Below, in pieces: positions 25,903 through 34,698 of a stretch of DNA of 64,000 bases. The notes under the pieces were generated by a model that was given only the letters and a program-made list of their open reading frames with translations, made no database searches and was not told the DNA's origin. Source of the stretch: Nocardia speluncae NBRC 108251. GTDB lineage: Bacteria > Actinomycetota > Actinomycetes > Mycobacteriales > Mycobacteriaceae. Both the position numbers and the translations under genes were made by a program. Location: the NCBI RefSeq assembly GCF_001613245.1, contig NZ_BDBZ01000007.1, positions 310,001 through 374,000 on the forward strand, given 5' to 3'. Numbering within the stretch: the first letter of the stretch is position 1; every line of letters starts with the position of its first letter.

Positions 25903-26892
25903 TCAGAACCAGTTGTCGGCGAGCAGTTCCAAGGAGCGCTGCCGCACTGCGGGGTCGTAGGCGTAGGTGACGGTGATGAGTTCGTCGGCGCCGGTGCGCT
26001 CGGCGAATTCGGTCATTTCCCGCACGACAGTCTGCGGGGCGCCGACCGCCTTGATACGCAGCATGGCGTGATCACCAGCGCCCTGGGAGGCAAGCCGGTC
26101 GGGGTCGACGGGCGGCTGGAGCTTGCGGCGCCGGCCGCTGCGGATATCGAGGAACATCTGCTCCAGCGTGGTGAACTCTCGCTCGGCCTCCGCGTCGGTC
26201 GGTGCCACCATCACGTTGATGCCCGCCATCAGGTACGGCTCGGCGATCTGTGCGGTGGGCGCGGTACCGGAGAAGGTGTCCCGGTAGACCTCGACGGCTT
26301 CGTCCAGTTGATCGGGCGCAAAGTGTGAGGCGAGTGCGAAGGGTAAGCCGAGCTGACCGGCGATGGAGGCTCCGTTTACGGTCGAACCCAGGACCCAGAT
26401 CGGGACCTCGGTTCCCGCCGAGACAGCCGATACGATCGGAGCGCTCCGGGCCGTTCCGTCCGCACCGAACCAGCCCTGCAGATCGAAAATGTTCTCCGCA
26501 AAAGCCTGTGGTTCGCTGGAGGACCGGCTCAGGGCACGAGCGGTCATCATATCCGTGCCCGGGGCGCGGCCCAGGCCGAGATCGATCCGGTCGCCGTACA
26601 TATTCGCGAGGGTCCCGAACTGTTCGGCAACCATCAGCGGCGCATGGTTGGGGAACATCACACCGCCGGATCCCACACGGATCCGTTCGGTCACCGAGGC
26701 TGCCGCCCCGATCAGCAACGATGTGGCGCTGGCGGCAAGGTTGGCGGTGTTGTGATGCTCGGCGAACCAGAGCCGGCGGTAGCCGAGCCGGTCCGCTGTC
26801 CGGGCGGCGTCCATCGAAGCGGCGATGCCGTCGCGGGCCGTCGAGCCTTGGGGTATGGAGACCAGGTCGAGAATGCTCAGTGGCACGGACAA
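25903..26892 (-). CDS. Luciferase-like flavin monooxygenase (MsnO8/YhbW-like)
   Basis: A 329-residue luciferase-like (LLM) class protein: LSILDLVSIPQGSTARDG at the N-terminus, RLWFAEHHNTANLAASATSL, VGSGGVMFPNHAPLMVAEQF, and DLGLGRAPG. These features match the MsnO8 family, FMN- or F420-dependent single-domain members. The substrate is unknown. It converges with the SnoaL-like gene and stands alone, 86 bp from the LysR gene on the same strand. Confidence 0.88.
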   Translation of the reverse strand: MSVPLSILDLVSIPQGSTARDGIAASMDAARTADRLGYRRLWFAEHHNTANLAASATSLLIGAAASVTERIRVGSGGVMFPNHAPLMVAEQFGTLANMYGDRIDLGLGRAPGTDMMTARALSRSSSEPQAFAENIFDLQGWFGADGTARSAPIVSAVSAGTEVPIWVLGSTVNGASIAGQLGLPFALASHFAPDQLDEAVEVYRDTFSGTAPTAQIAEPYLMAGINVMVAPTDAEAEREFTTLEQMFLDIRSGRRRKLQPPVDPDRLASQGAGDHAMLRIKAVGAPQTVVREMTEFAERTGADELITVTYAYDPAVRQRSLELLADNWF

Positions 26893-26978
26893 CGTCGCAG
26901 TTTCCTCACGTCGACAACGATGAATACTGCCGTGTCAACCATCAGAACCTGGGGTTGTATTCCGATCCGGACGAGGCA

Positions 26979-27914
26979 CTAGCGTTTGCGCCCCCGTGCC
27001 GGCTTCTTCCTCGAGGGTGCGGGTTTGCGCGCGGGACGCGGCCCCTTCGCCGCGGGGCGCGGCTTGCGCTGTTCCGGTTCGGTGCGATTTCCGGCGGGGG
27101 AGCGGGAGCTGTGTTCCGAGCGGCCGCGCACCACGCCGACGAACTCCTCGATCGCATCGGTGGTTTGGGTCGAGGGCCAGGCCAGGGCGATTTCGGTGTC
27201 GCCGGTGTCGGTCACCGTGCGGTAGATGAGGTCGCGCCGGTGGTGCAGGCGGGCGATCGAATGGGGCACGATGGCCACGCCCACTCCGGCGGCGACGAGT
27301 TCGAGGGCGGCTTTGACCGCGTCGATATCGGCGGTGTCCTGCACGTGTTCGTCCGCGAGCTCGGCCACGGCGACCTCCTCGAACAGTGAAATCTCATGGT
27401 CCTTGGGGGCCACGACGACGGGCAGCTCGCGGTAGAGCGGAATCGCGTTCATACCGGTGCGATCGATCGGCAAGCGGACGAAACACATATCGACGCGGCC
27501 CTCGCGCAGGGCCGGCTCCTGGTCGGCCTGGGCGACAGCGACCAGCTCGAGCGGGGTATCCGGGAACCGCCGGCCCCAGACCCGCTCCCATTTGGTGACG
27601 GTGACGCCGGGCACGAACCCGACCCGCAGCGCGGCGGGGGCAGGGGCCACGGTGTTGCCCGCCTCGTTCTCGGCGTCCGCGATGATATCGCGTGCTTCCC
27701 GTAGCAACTCGCGTCCCGCGTCGGTCAGCTGCGTCGGCTGTGCCCCCGGTACGAACAATTTCGTATCGAGTTCGGACTCCAGGTCGATGACGGTGTGGCT
27801 GAGCTTCTGGCGGGAGATGTGCAATGCCTTCGCGGCGCGTGCGAAGTGCAGCTCCTCCGCGACTGCGGCAAACCAGCGCAGACGCTGCACATCGATCGAG
27901 GAGAACCGGCTCAT
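26979..27914 (-). CDS. LysR-family regulator with a basic C-terminal tail
   Basis: A 311-residue LysR-type regulator. The winged helix-turn-helix is at 1-65 (RLRWFAAVAEELHFARAAKA, then HISRQKLSHTV) and the periplasmic-binding-like effector domain follows to about residue 260. The last 45 residues are an unusual Arg/Lys/Pro/Ala-rich tail with repeated KP, RK and GRKR units, like histone-H1-type tails of some actinobacterial DNA-binding proteins. The ATG at 27914 fits the family; the frame is open to 28037 but that stretch overlaps the divergent gene. It is divergent from the DUF5997 gene with only 61 bp between them, so it may control it. Confidence 0.88.
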   Translation of the reverse strand: MSRFSSIDVQRLRWFAAVAEELHFARAAKALHISRQKLSHTVIDLESELDTKLFVPGAQPTQLTDAGRELLREARDIIADAENEAGNTVAPAPAALRVGFVPGVTVTKWERVWGRRFPDTPLELVAVAQADQEPALREGRVDMCFVRLPIDRTGMNAIPLYRELPVVVAPKDHEISLFEEVAVAELADEHVQDTADIDAVKAALELVAAGVGVAIVPHSIARLHHRRDLIYRTVTDTGDTEIALAWPSTQTTDAIEEFVGVVRGRSEHSSRSPAGNRTEPEQRKPRPAAKGPRPARKPAPSRKKPARGRKR

Positions 27915-27962
27915 ACCGGCAAGCGTATGGCACCGCGGGGTCCGGACCGGCTCGGTGGCCCG

Positions 27963-27968
27963 ATACGC
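27963..27968 (+). promoter_or_regulatory. -10 element of a leaderless DUF5997 transcript
   Basis: TACGCT fits the actinobacterial TAnnnT -10 consensus and ends 7 bp before the GTG start codon at 27976. That spacing places transcription start at or next to the start codon, so the mRNA should be leaderless. No Shine-Dalgarno sequence is visible. Confidence 0.45.
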
Positions 27969-27975
27969 TGTCGCA

Positions 27976-28386
27976 GTGAGCCAGGACAATAACCCGCAGA
28001 TGATGAAGCCGCTGACCGCGGCGAACAAGCTCGGCATCTATCTTCCGGCGGCTCCCGAAGAGTTCCGGACCGGCTCGATCTCCCGGGCCGAGCTGGACGA
28101 GCTGCGAACGAACCCGCCGCAGTGGCTCACCGAGCTGCTCCGCACCGGGCCGTTCCCACGTGACATCGTGGCCCGCAAGCTCGGCATCTCCAACAGCGGC
28201 CTGGCCCGAGCGGGAGTATCCGACTCGCTCACCGCCGACGAGATCGCCGCTTTCCTCGCGGATCCGCCGGAGTGGCTGATCCGCGAACGTGAAAGTTACG
28301 CCGCCGTGCGTGCCGAGGAGGAACGAGTCCAGGCCAAGGAAGCCGAACGCCGCGCGGCGACCAACCGGTCGGCGAAGGGCTATTAG
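27976..28386 (+). CDS. DUF5997-family protein
   Basis: A 136-residue actinobacterial protein of unknown function. Its features are KPLTAANKLGIYLPAAPEEF at the N-terminus, PPQWLTELLRTGPFPRDIVA, a helix-turn-helix-like KLGISNSGLARAGV, LTADEIAAFLADPPEWL, and a charged C-terminal helix. The middle part resembles a small DNA-binding helical fold, but a role is not established. The GTG at 27976 is chosen because it follows a -10 element directly and because the family begins with a short polar lead before MKP. A longer open frame from 27457 is antisense to the LysR gene and is not credible. Confidence 0.85.
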   Translation: MSQDNNPQMMKPLTAANKLGIYLPAAPEEFRTGSISRAELDELRTNPPQWLTELLRTGPFPRDIVARKLGISNSGLARAGVSDSLTADEIAAFLADPPEWLIRERESYAAVRAEEERVQAKEAERRAATNRSAKGY

Positions 28387-28425
28387 CGCGCTGCGCGCGC
28401 GGACGACGAACCCGGGGCCGGGCCA

Positions 28426-28452
28426 CCGGCTGCCCATACGATGAGCAGCCGG
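28426..28452. terminator. Hairpin between convergent genes
   Basis: CCGGCTGC (28426-28433) pairs with GCAGCCGG (28445-28452). The 11-base loop can itself pair CAT with ATG. It lies between the end of the DUF5997 gene and the end of the leftward SDR gene, so it can serve both. Confidence 0.55.
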
Positions 28453-28463
28453 ACAGCAACAGG

Positions 28464-29312
28464 TTATGCGGAGGTGCGCGATGCGGCGCCGGCGTCGACG
28501 GGCAACACGATGCCGGTGATGTGGGCGCCGGCCTCATCCGCGAGAAACAGCACGGCACGCGTCACTTCGGCCGGGTCGATCACCGCGATCGGTACCGCGT
28601 GGTTCTGCTGGAGCACGGGGGCCACGTCGTCCCACGTGGGATCGTCGAGATCCGGGCGCACCACACGGTAGAGGTTGTCGTTTCGCACCATGGGAGTGTC
28701 GATATTTCCGGGGGCCACCACGTTCACGGTCACCCCTTGCGGGGCGAGTTCGCTCGCAGCAGACTTCGACATGCCGATCACGCCCCACTTGGATGCGCAG
28801 TAGGCTGCCTGACCGGGTACAGCACTACGGCCGAGCATCGACGAGATGGTGACGATGCGCCCGTACCTCCGCCGGGCCATTCCGGGTGCGACTGCGGCAA
28901 TAGTGTTGAACACGCCCGTCAGGTTGGCGCCGACGACGTCGTCCCACACCGCCTGATCGTGGTCGGTGATCGGCGACATGGCGGATACCCCGGCGTTGGC
29001 CACGGCAATATCGACGTGCCCGAATTCGCCTTCCGCCTGCGCAACCAGGGCCTCGAGAGCGGACCGGTCCGCGGTGTTCACCTTCCGCGAGATGACTCTG
29101 CGACCCAGGGCTTCGATCCGGCGGGCTGTCTCTGCCAGCTCTTCCTCGGTACCGAGCGGGTAGCCGATGCCCGCCGCATCCGAGCAGCTATCGCAGATCA
29201 CCAGGTCTGCTCCGCGTTCGGCGAAAGCGATGGCGTGTGCGCGGCCCTGCCCGCGCGCGGCGCCCGTCACCAGCGCTACCCTGCCGTCGAATCCTGTGTT
29301 CCCAGTAGTCAT
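28464..29312 (-). CDS. Mycofactocin-coupled SDR oxidoreductase
   Basis: A 282-residue SDR of the mycofactocin-dependent class. The cofactor motif is TGAARGQGRAHA, and a class-specific insert after the second strand contains YPLGTEEELAET. YCASK carries the catalytic Tyr/Lys. These enzymes hold NAD tightly and pass electrons to the peptide cofactor mycofactocin. The ATG at 29312 is preferred to an upstream GTG at 29318 because GGAG is better spaced. It is the last of three leftward SDR genes, 21 bp after the previous one. The mycofactocin biosynthesis genes are not in this window. Confidence 0.82.
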   Translation of the reverse strand: MTTGNTGFDGRVALVTGAARGQGRAHAIAFAERGADLVICDSCSDAAGIGYPLGTEEELAETARRIEALGRRVISRKVNTADRSALEALVAQAEGEFGHVDIAVANAGVSAMSPITDHDQAVWDDVVGANLTGVFNTIAAVAPGMARRRYGRIVTISSMLGRSAVPGQAAYCASKWGVIGMSKSAASELAPQGVTVNVVAPGNIDTPMVRNDNLYRVVRPDLDDPTWDDVAPVLQQNHAVPIAVIDPAEVTRAVLFLADEAGAHITGIVLPVDAGAASRTSA

Positions 29313-29333
29313 TTCCACTCCTTCGGTAGCGCC

Positions 29334-30167
29334 CTATTTGACGCAGTGTCCGGCGTCCACCGGGAGGGTGACGCCGGTGATGTAGCGGGCCTCGTCGGAG
29401 GCGAGGAACAGGCACGCGTTGGCGATATCCGCCGGCTCCAGCATCGGCACGGGAAGTAAGTGCATCGACGCCGTACCGGCCTCGAACTGCTCCTGCGTGG
29501 GATGATCGGTCCCGGGGCAGAACGAGCGCATCGTGCCTTCGTTCTGGATCATCGTGGTGCGGGTGTTCGCCGGGTGGACGGTGTTCACCCGGATCCCGGA
29601 TTCCGCCAGCTCCTGGGCGAGCGCCCGCATGAGACCCACGACGCCGGTCTTGGCCGCAACGTAATGACCGACTCCGACGAGTCCGCGCAACCCCGCGATC
29701 GAGCTGATGAGAACGATCGACCCGCCGCGGCCCGACCCGAGCATGTGCGGGATCGCCGCCTTGCAGGTCTTCCACACGCCGGTGAGGTTGACGTCCAGCA
29801 TCGTCTGCCACGTATCTTCGTTCAGCTCCACGGCCGGGCCGGCGGAGCTGATCCCCGCGGTGGCACACAGTATGTCGAGCCGGCCGAACTCGGCGGTCCC
29901 CTCCGTTACTGCCGAGTTCAGCGCATCCTGATCGCGCACATCCGCCTCGAACGTGATGATCCGCCGGCCCAGTGCCTGAACCTGTCGCACTGTTTCGGCG
30001 AGGTCGGCCGACGACGACCCAGGAGTGGTGGAGTGCGCGACCGGTGCACAGCGGTCCACCACGATCACGTTCGCCCCTTCCTCGGCGAAGCGCACGGCCT
30101 GCGCGCGTCCGATCCCGCGCGCACCGCCCGTGATCAGTGCGGTCTTCCCCGTCAAACGTGCACTCAT
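29334..30167 (-). CDS. Mycofactocin-type SDR oxidoreductase
   Basis: A 277-residue SDR. TGGARGIGRAQA is the cofactor loop, and the insert CAPVAHSTTPGSSSADLAET before QALGRR is of the mycofactocin-coupled type. YVAAKTG holds the catalytic Tyr/Lys and GVTLPVDAGHCVK closes the protein. It probably oxidises an alcohol of the same pathway as its neighbours. Its ATG overlaps the stop of the preceding SDR gene (TGATG). The first 39 codons of the longer open frame have no family similarity and overlap that gene. Confidence 0.8.
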   Translation of the reverse strand: MSARLTGKTALITGGARGIGRAQAVRFAEEGANVIVVDRCAPVAHSTTPGSSSADLAETVRQVQALGRRIITFEADVRDQDALNSAVTEGTAEFGRLDILCATAGISSAGPAVELNEDTWQTMLDVNLTGVWKTCKAAIPHMLGSGRGGSIVLISSIAGLRGLVGVGHYVAAKTGVVGLMRALAQELAESGIRVNTVHPANTRTTMIQNEGTMRSFCPGTDHPTQEQFEAGTASMHLLPVPMLEPADIANACLFLASDEARYITGVTLPVDAGHCVK

Positions 30168-30967
30168 CACGCCACCTTCTGGGTCTGTCCAGCGTCCACG
30201 ATCAGCTGTTGACCGGTGATACACCGGGATTCGTCGGAGGCGAGGAACAGGACGGCATTCGCAATATCCTCCGGTTCCGCCCACGGCATCGGTAGCAGAT
30301 TCCGCTGAGCGAGAACCGGCGCGACGTCGTTCTCGGTGGGGTTGTCCAGGTCCGGCCGCAGCCGCGCGAATGTCGCGGGATTGTTGGTGATTTCTGTGTT
30401 GACGGCCCCCGGCAAGACAGTGTTGACGCGGATCGACTGGGGCCCCAGCTCATTCGCCAACGTGCGGGCCAGGCCCACGACTCCGTGTTTCGCCGCACTG
30501 TAGTGCGAGGCCCCCGCAGCCGATTTTATGCCGGCCGTCGAGCTGACCAGGATGATCGAGCCGCCGCCGCGCCGGCGCAGCGCTGCCGCCGCAGCCTTGA
30601 CGGTGTGCCACGCCCCGGTGAGATTGATCCCGATCGACCGGTTCCACACGTCCTCGTCGATGGTCCAGGACGGACCGGGGTTCTCGTATGCCCCTGCGTT
30701 CGCCACCACGATATCGAGGCCGCCGAGCTGCCCGGCGCCCGCCTCGACACCGCCGGCCAGCGCCGCCTGATCCCGCACATCTGCGTGTACGGCAACCACG
30801 CTCCGCTGTTGTGCACGGACCCGTGCCGCCGTATCGGCCAGCCGGTCCGCGTCGATGTCGACAGCGATGATGTCCGCGCCTTCCGCGGCGAGCCGGGTGA
30901 CAACGCTCGATCCCAGGCCCGCTCCGGCGCCGGTCACCAACGCAACCTTTCCTGCCAAACGTGTCAC
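30167..30967 (-). CDS. SDR oxidoreductase, first of a three-gene operon
   Basis: A 266-residue classical SDR. TGAGAGLG is near residues 11-18, VANAG replaces NNAG, YSAAKHG carries the catalytic Tyr/Lys, and IVDAGQTQKVA ends it. The C-terminal part (LRPDLDNPTENDVAPVL) is like that of the mycofactocin-type SDRs next to it, but the class insert is absent. The start is a GTG at 30967, 6 bases after GAGGAG; another GTG two codons earlier is too close to it. It is divergent from the SDR gene at 31122. Confidence 0.82.
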   Translation of the reverse strand: MTRLAGKVALVTGAGAGLGSSVVTRLAAEGADIIAVDIDADRLADTAARVRAQQRSVVAVHADVRDQAALAGGVEAGAGQLGGLDIVVANAGAYENPGPSWTIDEDVWNRSIGINLTGAWHTVKAAAAALRRRGGGSIILVSSTAGIKSAAGASHYSAAKHGVVGLARTLANELGPQSIRVNTVLPGAVNTEITNNPATFARLRPDLDNPTENDVAPVLAQRNLLPMPWAEPEDIANAVLFLASDESRCITGQQLIVDAGQTQKVA

Positions 30968-31121
30968 AGTCACTCCTCTGGTCGTATCGCCACGGTAGGC
31001 AGGACCGCGGCTTCGCCGGCACGGTTGTCTCACCTGCCGGGAAGTATGGAACCGGACCCACCGTCGTGCCCTAGCGTCCGCTGCGGTAACCGAAAACAGA
31101 CATCCGGGTGGAGGAAGAACG

Positions 31122-31934
31122 ATGAGCAACGGATTTGCCTCCGGCGGGGTCGCTGTTGTCACGGGTGCAGGTAGCGGTATCGGTGAGGCGATCGGCCGGC
31201 GGGCCGCCGCCCGCGGGATGGGTGTGGTGTTGGCGGATATCGCTGCCGAGCGCATCGACGCGATCGCCCGGGAACTCGCGCACGCCGGACACGAGGTGGT
31301 CGCGGTGCCGACCGACGTGACCGACCCCGGCTCGGTGGATGCCCTGGCCGATGCCGCCTACGACCGTTTCGGCCACGTGTCCCTGCTGGCCAACAACGCG
31401 GGCCTCGAATCGCTCGGCAACCTGTGGGAGATCCCGCCGGGAGAGTGGCACCGGCTCATCTCGGTCAATATCAACGGGATATTCCACGGTATCCGCTCGT
31501 TCGTTCCGCGGATGGGTGCAGATCCGCGCCCATCGCATGTGGTCAACACGACCTCCGTGGGAGGTATCGGCACGACACCGGGGATGGGGGCATATACCGT
31601 CTCCAAGCACGGAGCGCAGGAGATGACGGAGTGCCTCTATCTCGAGTGCGCCGAGGCATTTCCGCACGTCACAGTATCCGCGTTCGTGCCGGCCCACGTG
31701 ACGACCCGAATCTTCGAGGACCTGGAGCCGGGAGAGAACACCGGTGCGGCAGTCGAATACTGGAGGGGTCAACTCCGTGCGAAGGGGATGGCCCCCGCGG
31801 ATGCTGCCCGCATCTTCTTCGACGGGGTCGATCGCAAGGATTTCTGGATCATCACCCACCCGGAGTCATTCGACAGGCTCGCAGGCAGACGCTCCCGGCT
31901 CCTCGCCGGTGCACTACCTCCGGACGCGCCTTGA
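31122..31934 (+). CDS. Short-chain dehydrogenase/reductase
   Basis: A 270-residue SDR. TGAGSGIG is near residues 15-22, NNAG at about 91, and YTVSKHGAQEM holds the catalytic Tyr/Lys. The C-terminus, with WIITHPESFDRLAGRR, is extended compared with classical SDRs; such tails are found in SDRs acting on larger lipophilic substrates. GGAGGAAG precedes the ATG. It is the only rightward gene in the 28-43 kb catabolic block, divergent from the three-SDR operon and convergent with the kinase gene. Its step is unknown. Confidence 0.87.
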   Translation: MSNGFASGGVAVVTGAGSGIGEAIGRRAAARGMGVVLADIAAERIDAIARELAHAGHEVVAVPTDVTDPGSVDALADAAYDRFGHVSLLANNAGLESLGNLWEIPPGEWHRLISVNINGIFHGIRSFVPRMGADPRPSHVVNTTSVGGIGTTPGMGAYTVSKHGAQEMTECLYLECAEAFPHVTVSAFVPAHVTTRIFEDLEPGENTGAAVEYWRGQLRAKGMAPADAARIFFDGVDRKDFWIITHPESFDRLAGRRSRLLAGALPPDAP

Positions 31935-32049
31935 CCCTAGGGTGACCGTGCGGATCACGCTCGCCGGGATCCGCACGGTTGCGACCACGGGCGGGCCCGG
32001 TGTGAGATCACTGCCCGGCGCCGTCGGCTTACCTCAGCGCAGTTTCCTG

Positions 32050-33096
32050 TCAGCGCAACTGCTGCGCGCAGGCCCACGCCTGGGCCGCGAGTCGTTCCGC
32101 TTGTGCCGCAAACGATTCGGGACTCCGGTCGGTCCGCCCCATCGATCCCCGGGACATTCGGGTGTAGACGTTCTCGACGATGCAGGCCGTTTTCCACCAG
32201 CTGAAGGCGACATAGAAATCGACGTCCGCTTCGGCCACGTCCAGTGTCCCCCGCATCGCGTCGCGGTAGCCGCGCACCAGCTCGGCGCGGGAGGGCAAAC
32301 CCGTCGTGAGTGTCGGCGGGTTCTCCAGCGCTGTCACCTCGTCGCCCGGTTGCGCCCAATACACCAGGAACTGCCCGAGGTCGGCCAGTGGATCACCCAC
32401 TGTCGTCAACTCCCAGTCCAGCACTCCGGTGACTGTGCAGTCCGGGCCGATGAGACAGTTGTCCAGCCGAAAGTCTCCGTGTACGACCGAGGCTCGGTGC
32501 TGCACGGGAACTTTTCGCAACAGGATGTCGCGGGTGTGCTCGATGTCCGGGAGGACCCGCACTCGATCACACACCCAGTTCTGCGACCAGCGCGCCAGCT
32601 GCCGTTCGATGAAACCGCGTTGTTCGGTGCGTGCGCCCCATCCGATCGGAGCGAGGTCGGCCCGGTGCAGTGTCGCCATCACCTCGATCAGCGAGTATGC
32701 GATACGCGATCTATGTGCCGGATCGGTGAACTGCCCGAAATCTGCGGGACCGCGAAGAATCGCACCCTCGAGATGTTCCATCACGAAGAACGGCGCGCCG
32801 TTGACCCGTTCGTCATCGCATACGCCCAGAACGGCGGGCGCCGGGACGCCGGTGCCGGCGACCTTCTTCAGCACGTCCGCCTCGCGGACAACGTTGTGGG
32901 CGTTCCCCTCTCGCACGCCCAGCGGTGGCCTGCGCAGTACCCAGCGGCCCGACGCGGAGTCCGTGACCTCGTAGGTCAAGTTGGATCGACCGCCTGCGAT
33001 CTGCGTAAAACGCACGGGGGCAACTACGCCTCGAACATGCGCGTGAAACCACTCCGTCACCGCGTCATACGCGATGCCTACTGTCTCAGCATCCAT
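32050..33096 (-). CDS. ACAD10/11-type acyl-CoA kinase (APH fold)
   Basis: A 348-residue phosphotransferase of the branch that forms the kinase domain of mammalian ACAD10/11 and that includes the Mycobacterium protein named FadE36. Markers are IAGGRSNLTYEVTD, WVLRRPPLG, GAPFFVMEHLEG, the Brenner motif VVHGDFRLDN (H206, D208, N213) and LDWELTTVGDP (D227). In ACAD10/11 and in LvaA of levulinate catabolism, such kinases phosphorylate a 4-hydroxyacyl-CoA so that a dehydrogenase-fold partner can remove the phosphate. A fitting acyl-CoA dehydrogenase is encoded two genes away, at 34699-35898. The ATG at 33096 is set by GGAGGAG. A KstR2-like operator lies 37 bp upstream. Confidence 0.85.
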   Translation of the reverse strand: MDAETVGIAYDAVTEWFHAHVRGVVAPVRFTQIAGGRSNLTYEVTDSASGRWVLRRPPLGVREGNAHNVVREADVLKKVAGTGVPAPAVLGVCDDERVNGAPFFVMEHLEGAILRGPADFGQFTDPAHRSRIAYSLIEVMATLHRADLAPIGWGARTEQRGFIERQLARWSQNWVCDRVRVLPDIEHTRDILLRKVPVQHRASVVHGDFRLDNCLIGPDCTVTGVLDWELTTVGDPLADLGQFLVYWAQPGDEVTALENPPTLTTGLPSRAELVRGYRDAMRGTLDVAEADVDFYVAFSWWKTACIVENVYTRMSRGSMGRTDRSPESFAAQAERLAAQAWACAQQLR

Positions 33097-33132
33097 GAGT
33101 ACTCCTCCGGGAGATTTGCCACCGGTCTCTGA

Positions 33133-33147
33133 ATCGAACATTTGCTA
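33133..33147. promoter_or_regulatory. KstR2-like operator at the kinase promoter
   Basis: On the minus strand it reads TAGCAAATGTTCGAT, one of four copies of a TAGCAAA-n2-TTTGAT-type palindrome in the 33-43 kb block. It sits 37-51 bp upstream of the kinase start. The right half has one deviation (TTCGAT for TTTGAT). The rest of the 236-bp gap 33097-33332 shows nothing recognisable. Confidence 0.5.
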
Positions 33148-33332
33148 CGCCGCCTTGAATTCGCATCGGGTGACGCTCACGCAGTTCCACCACTGCCGAT
33201 GGGCGAGCTCGGCCGTGGACGCCGCGGCCACGCTGTAGCCGGGTGCCGCCACGATCGGCCGGGGCGAGCGTCATACCCGTCCTTTCCGGTCTCGGTACTT
33301 CTGCGGCCGGGCGATGCCGGCTCGCTGCGCGG

Positions 33333-34559
33333 TCAGCTACGTCCGGGAAACGGCAGCAGCCCGACCGTCTCGGGTCGCAGCACACAGCGTGTGTTGAAGA
33401 AGTTGGTGGGCATGCACCTGTTGCAATGAATGCACAGCGAGTGGGTTGTCGCGTCCGCACGGATCTTGTTCACAAGGTCCGGTTCCCGCAGCAGCGCCCG
33501 CCCCATCGCCACGAAATCGAACCCCCTGTCCATGGCCGTGTTCATGGCGTCCAGGTCGGTGATGCCGCCCAGCAGCGTCAGCTTGGTGTTCTTCACGACC
33601 GCTTTGATCTGCTCCGCCTGCGCCAGCAGGAACAGCGGCTCGTAGGGGTAGTACTTGATCCGGTACTTGCCGAACAGTCGAATGCCGAGCTTGCGTACCG
33701 GCGGCATCAGAGCGGCCATCTCCCGCACCGGCGCGTCGCCGCGGAACAGGTACATCGGGTTCTGCGCGGAGCTGCCCACCGTCAATTCCACCGCATCCAC
33801 GAGGCCCTCCTCGTCGATCCACTGGGCCAGCTGTATTGCCTCGTCGGTCCAGAATCCGCCGGGGACGCCGTCGTCCATGCTCATCTTCGTGGTCACCGCG
33901 ATACGGTCACCGACCCGCTCGCGGACTGCTCGCAGCACGCCCAGCGCCACCCGTGCGCGGTTCTCCAGCGCCCCTCCGTAACCGTCCTTGCGGTGATTGA
34001 GGGCCGGGCTCAGAAACGAACTGGCGAAATAGTTGTGCGCCAGATGTACCTCGACCGAATCGAAGCCGGATTCCTCGGCGATCACCGCCGCCTCACCGTG
34101 CGCTGCCGCTATCCGCTCGATATCGGCGGTGGTCGCCGCCTTCGTGACGCGGAAGGTCATCGGGTTGAACCGCCGGCCCGGCCCCAGCGCGGGGCGCCCC
34201 GTGCTGGTCGAGTTCGCCACGACTCCGGCGTGGCCTATCTGCGCCTGTGCCGCCGCCCCGTGGCGGTGCACGGCGTCGGTGAGTCTGCGTAATCCCGGCA
34301 CCGCCTCGGGACGCATCCACAGCTGACCGCCCTGCGTGCGCCCTTCCGGTGCCACCGCGCAATAGGCGACCGTGGTCATTGCCACTCCGCCGGCGGCGAG
34401 CTCTTCGTGGAAGGCGATCAGCTCGTCGGTGACGAGATCGTTCGGCGTGCGTCCTTCGAAGGTCGCCGCCTTGATGATCCTGTTACGCAGCGTCAGCGGA
34501 CCGAGCTTGCCGGGGGTGAAGACCGCGGGGAGCTCGGGTGTCTCGATTTCAGGCGACAT
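33333..34559 (-). CDS. Old-yellow-enzyme family NADH:flavin oxidoreductase
   Basis: A 408-residue FMN-dependent TIM-barrel enzyme. LGPLTLRNRIIKAATFEGR opens the barrel, AQIGHAG and VEVHLAHNYFASSFLSP are conserved substrate and FMN segments, and AMGRALLREPDLVNKI ends it. A cysteine cluster C376, C379, C382 and C392 (CIHCNRC...C) follows, as in the 2,4-dienoyl-CoA reductase/trimethylamine dehydrogenase branch that binds 4Fe-4S. The C-terminal FAD domain of that branch is missing. It may reduce an enone or dienoyl-CoA. It is the last gene of the long ipd-like operon, 139 bp after the acyl-CoA dehydrogenase gene. Confidence 0.85.
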   Translation of the reverse strand: MSPEIETPELPAVFTPGKLGPLTLRNRIIKAATFEGRTPNDLVTDELIAFHEELAAGGVAMTTVAYCAVAPEGRTQGGQLWMRPEAVPGLRRLTDAVHRHGAAAQAQIGHAGVVANSTSTGRPALGPGRRFNPMTFRVTKAATTADIERIAAAHGEAAVIAEESGFDSVEVHLAHNYFASSFLSPALNHRKDGYGGALENRARVALGVLRAVRERVGDRIAVTTKMSMDDGVPGGFWTDEAIQLAQWIDEEGLVDAVELTVGSSAQNPMYLFRGDAPVREMAALMPPVRKLGIRLFGKYRIKYYPYEPLFLLAQAEQIKAVVKNTKLTLLGGITDLDAMNTAMDRGFDFVAMGRALLREPDLVNKIRADATTHSLCIHCNRCMPTNFFNTRCVLRPETVGLLPFPGRS

Positions 34560-34698
34560 TTCACTCGTCTCGATTCATATTCATCGGCATTGCCGTGCAG
34601 GGCACGGGCCTGCTCACTGTGGTCTGCACAGCTCGGTGGGCGCAGGCGCTTTCCCATGCAGTGAGTCACCGTGACGGTGCAGCCGAAGAGCCGGCCTG

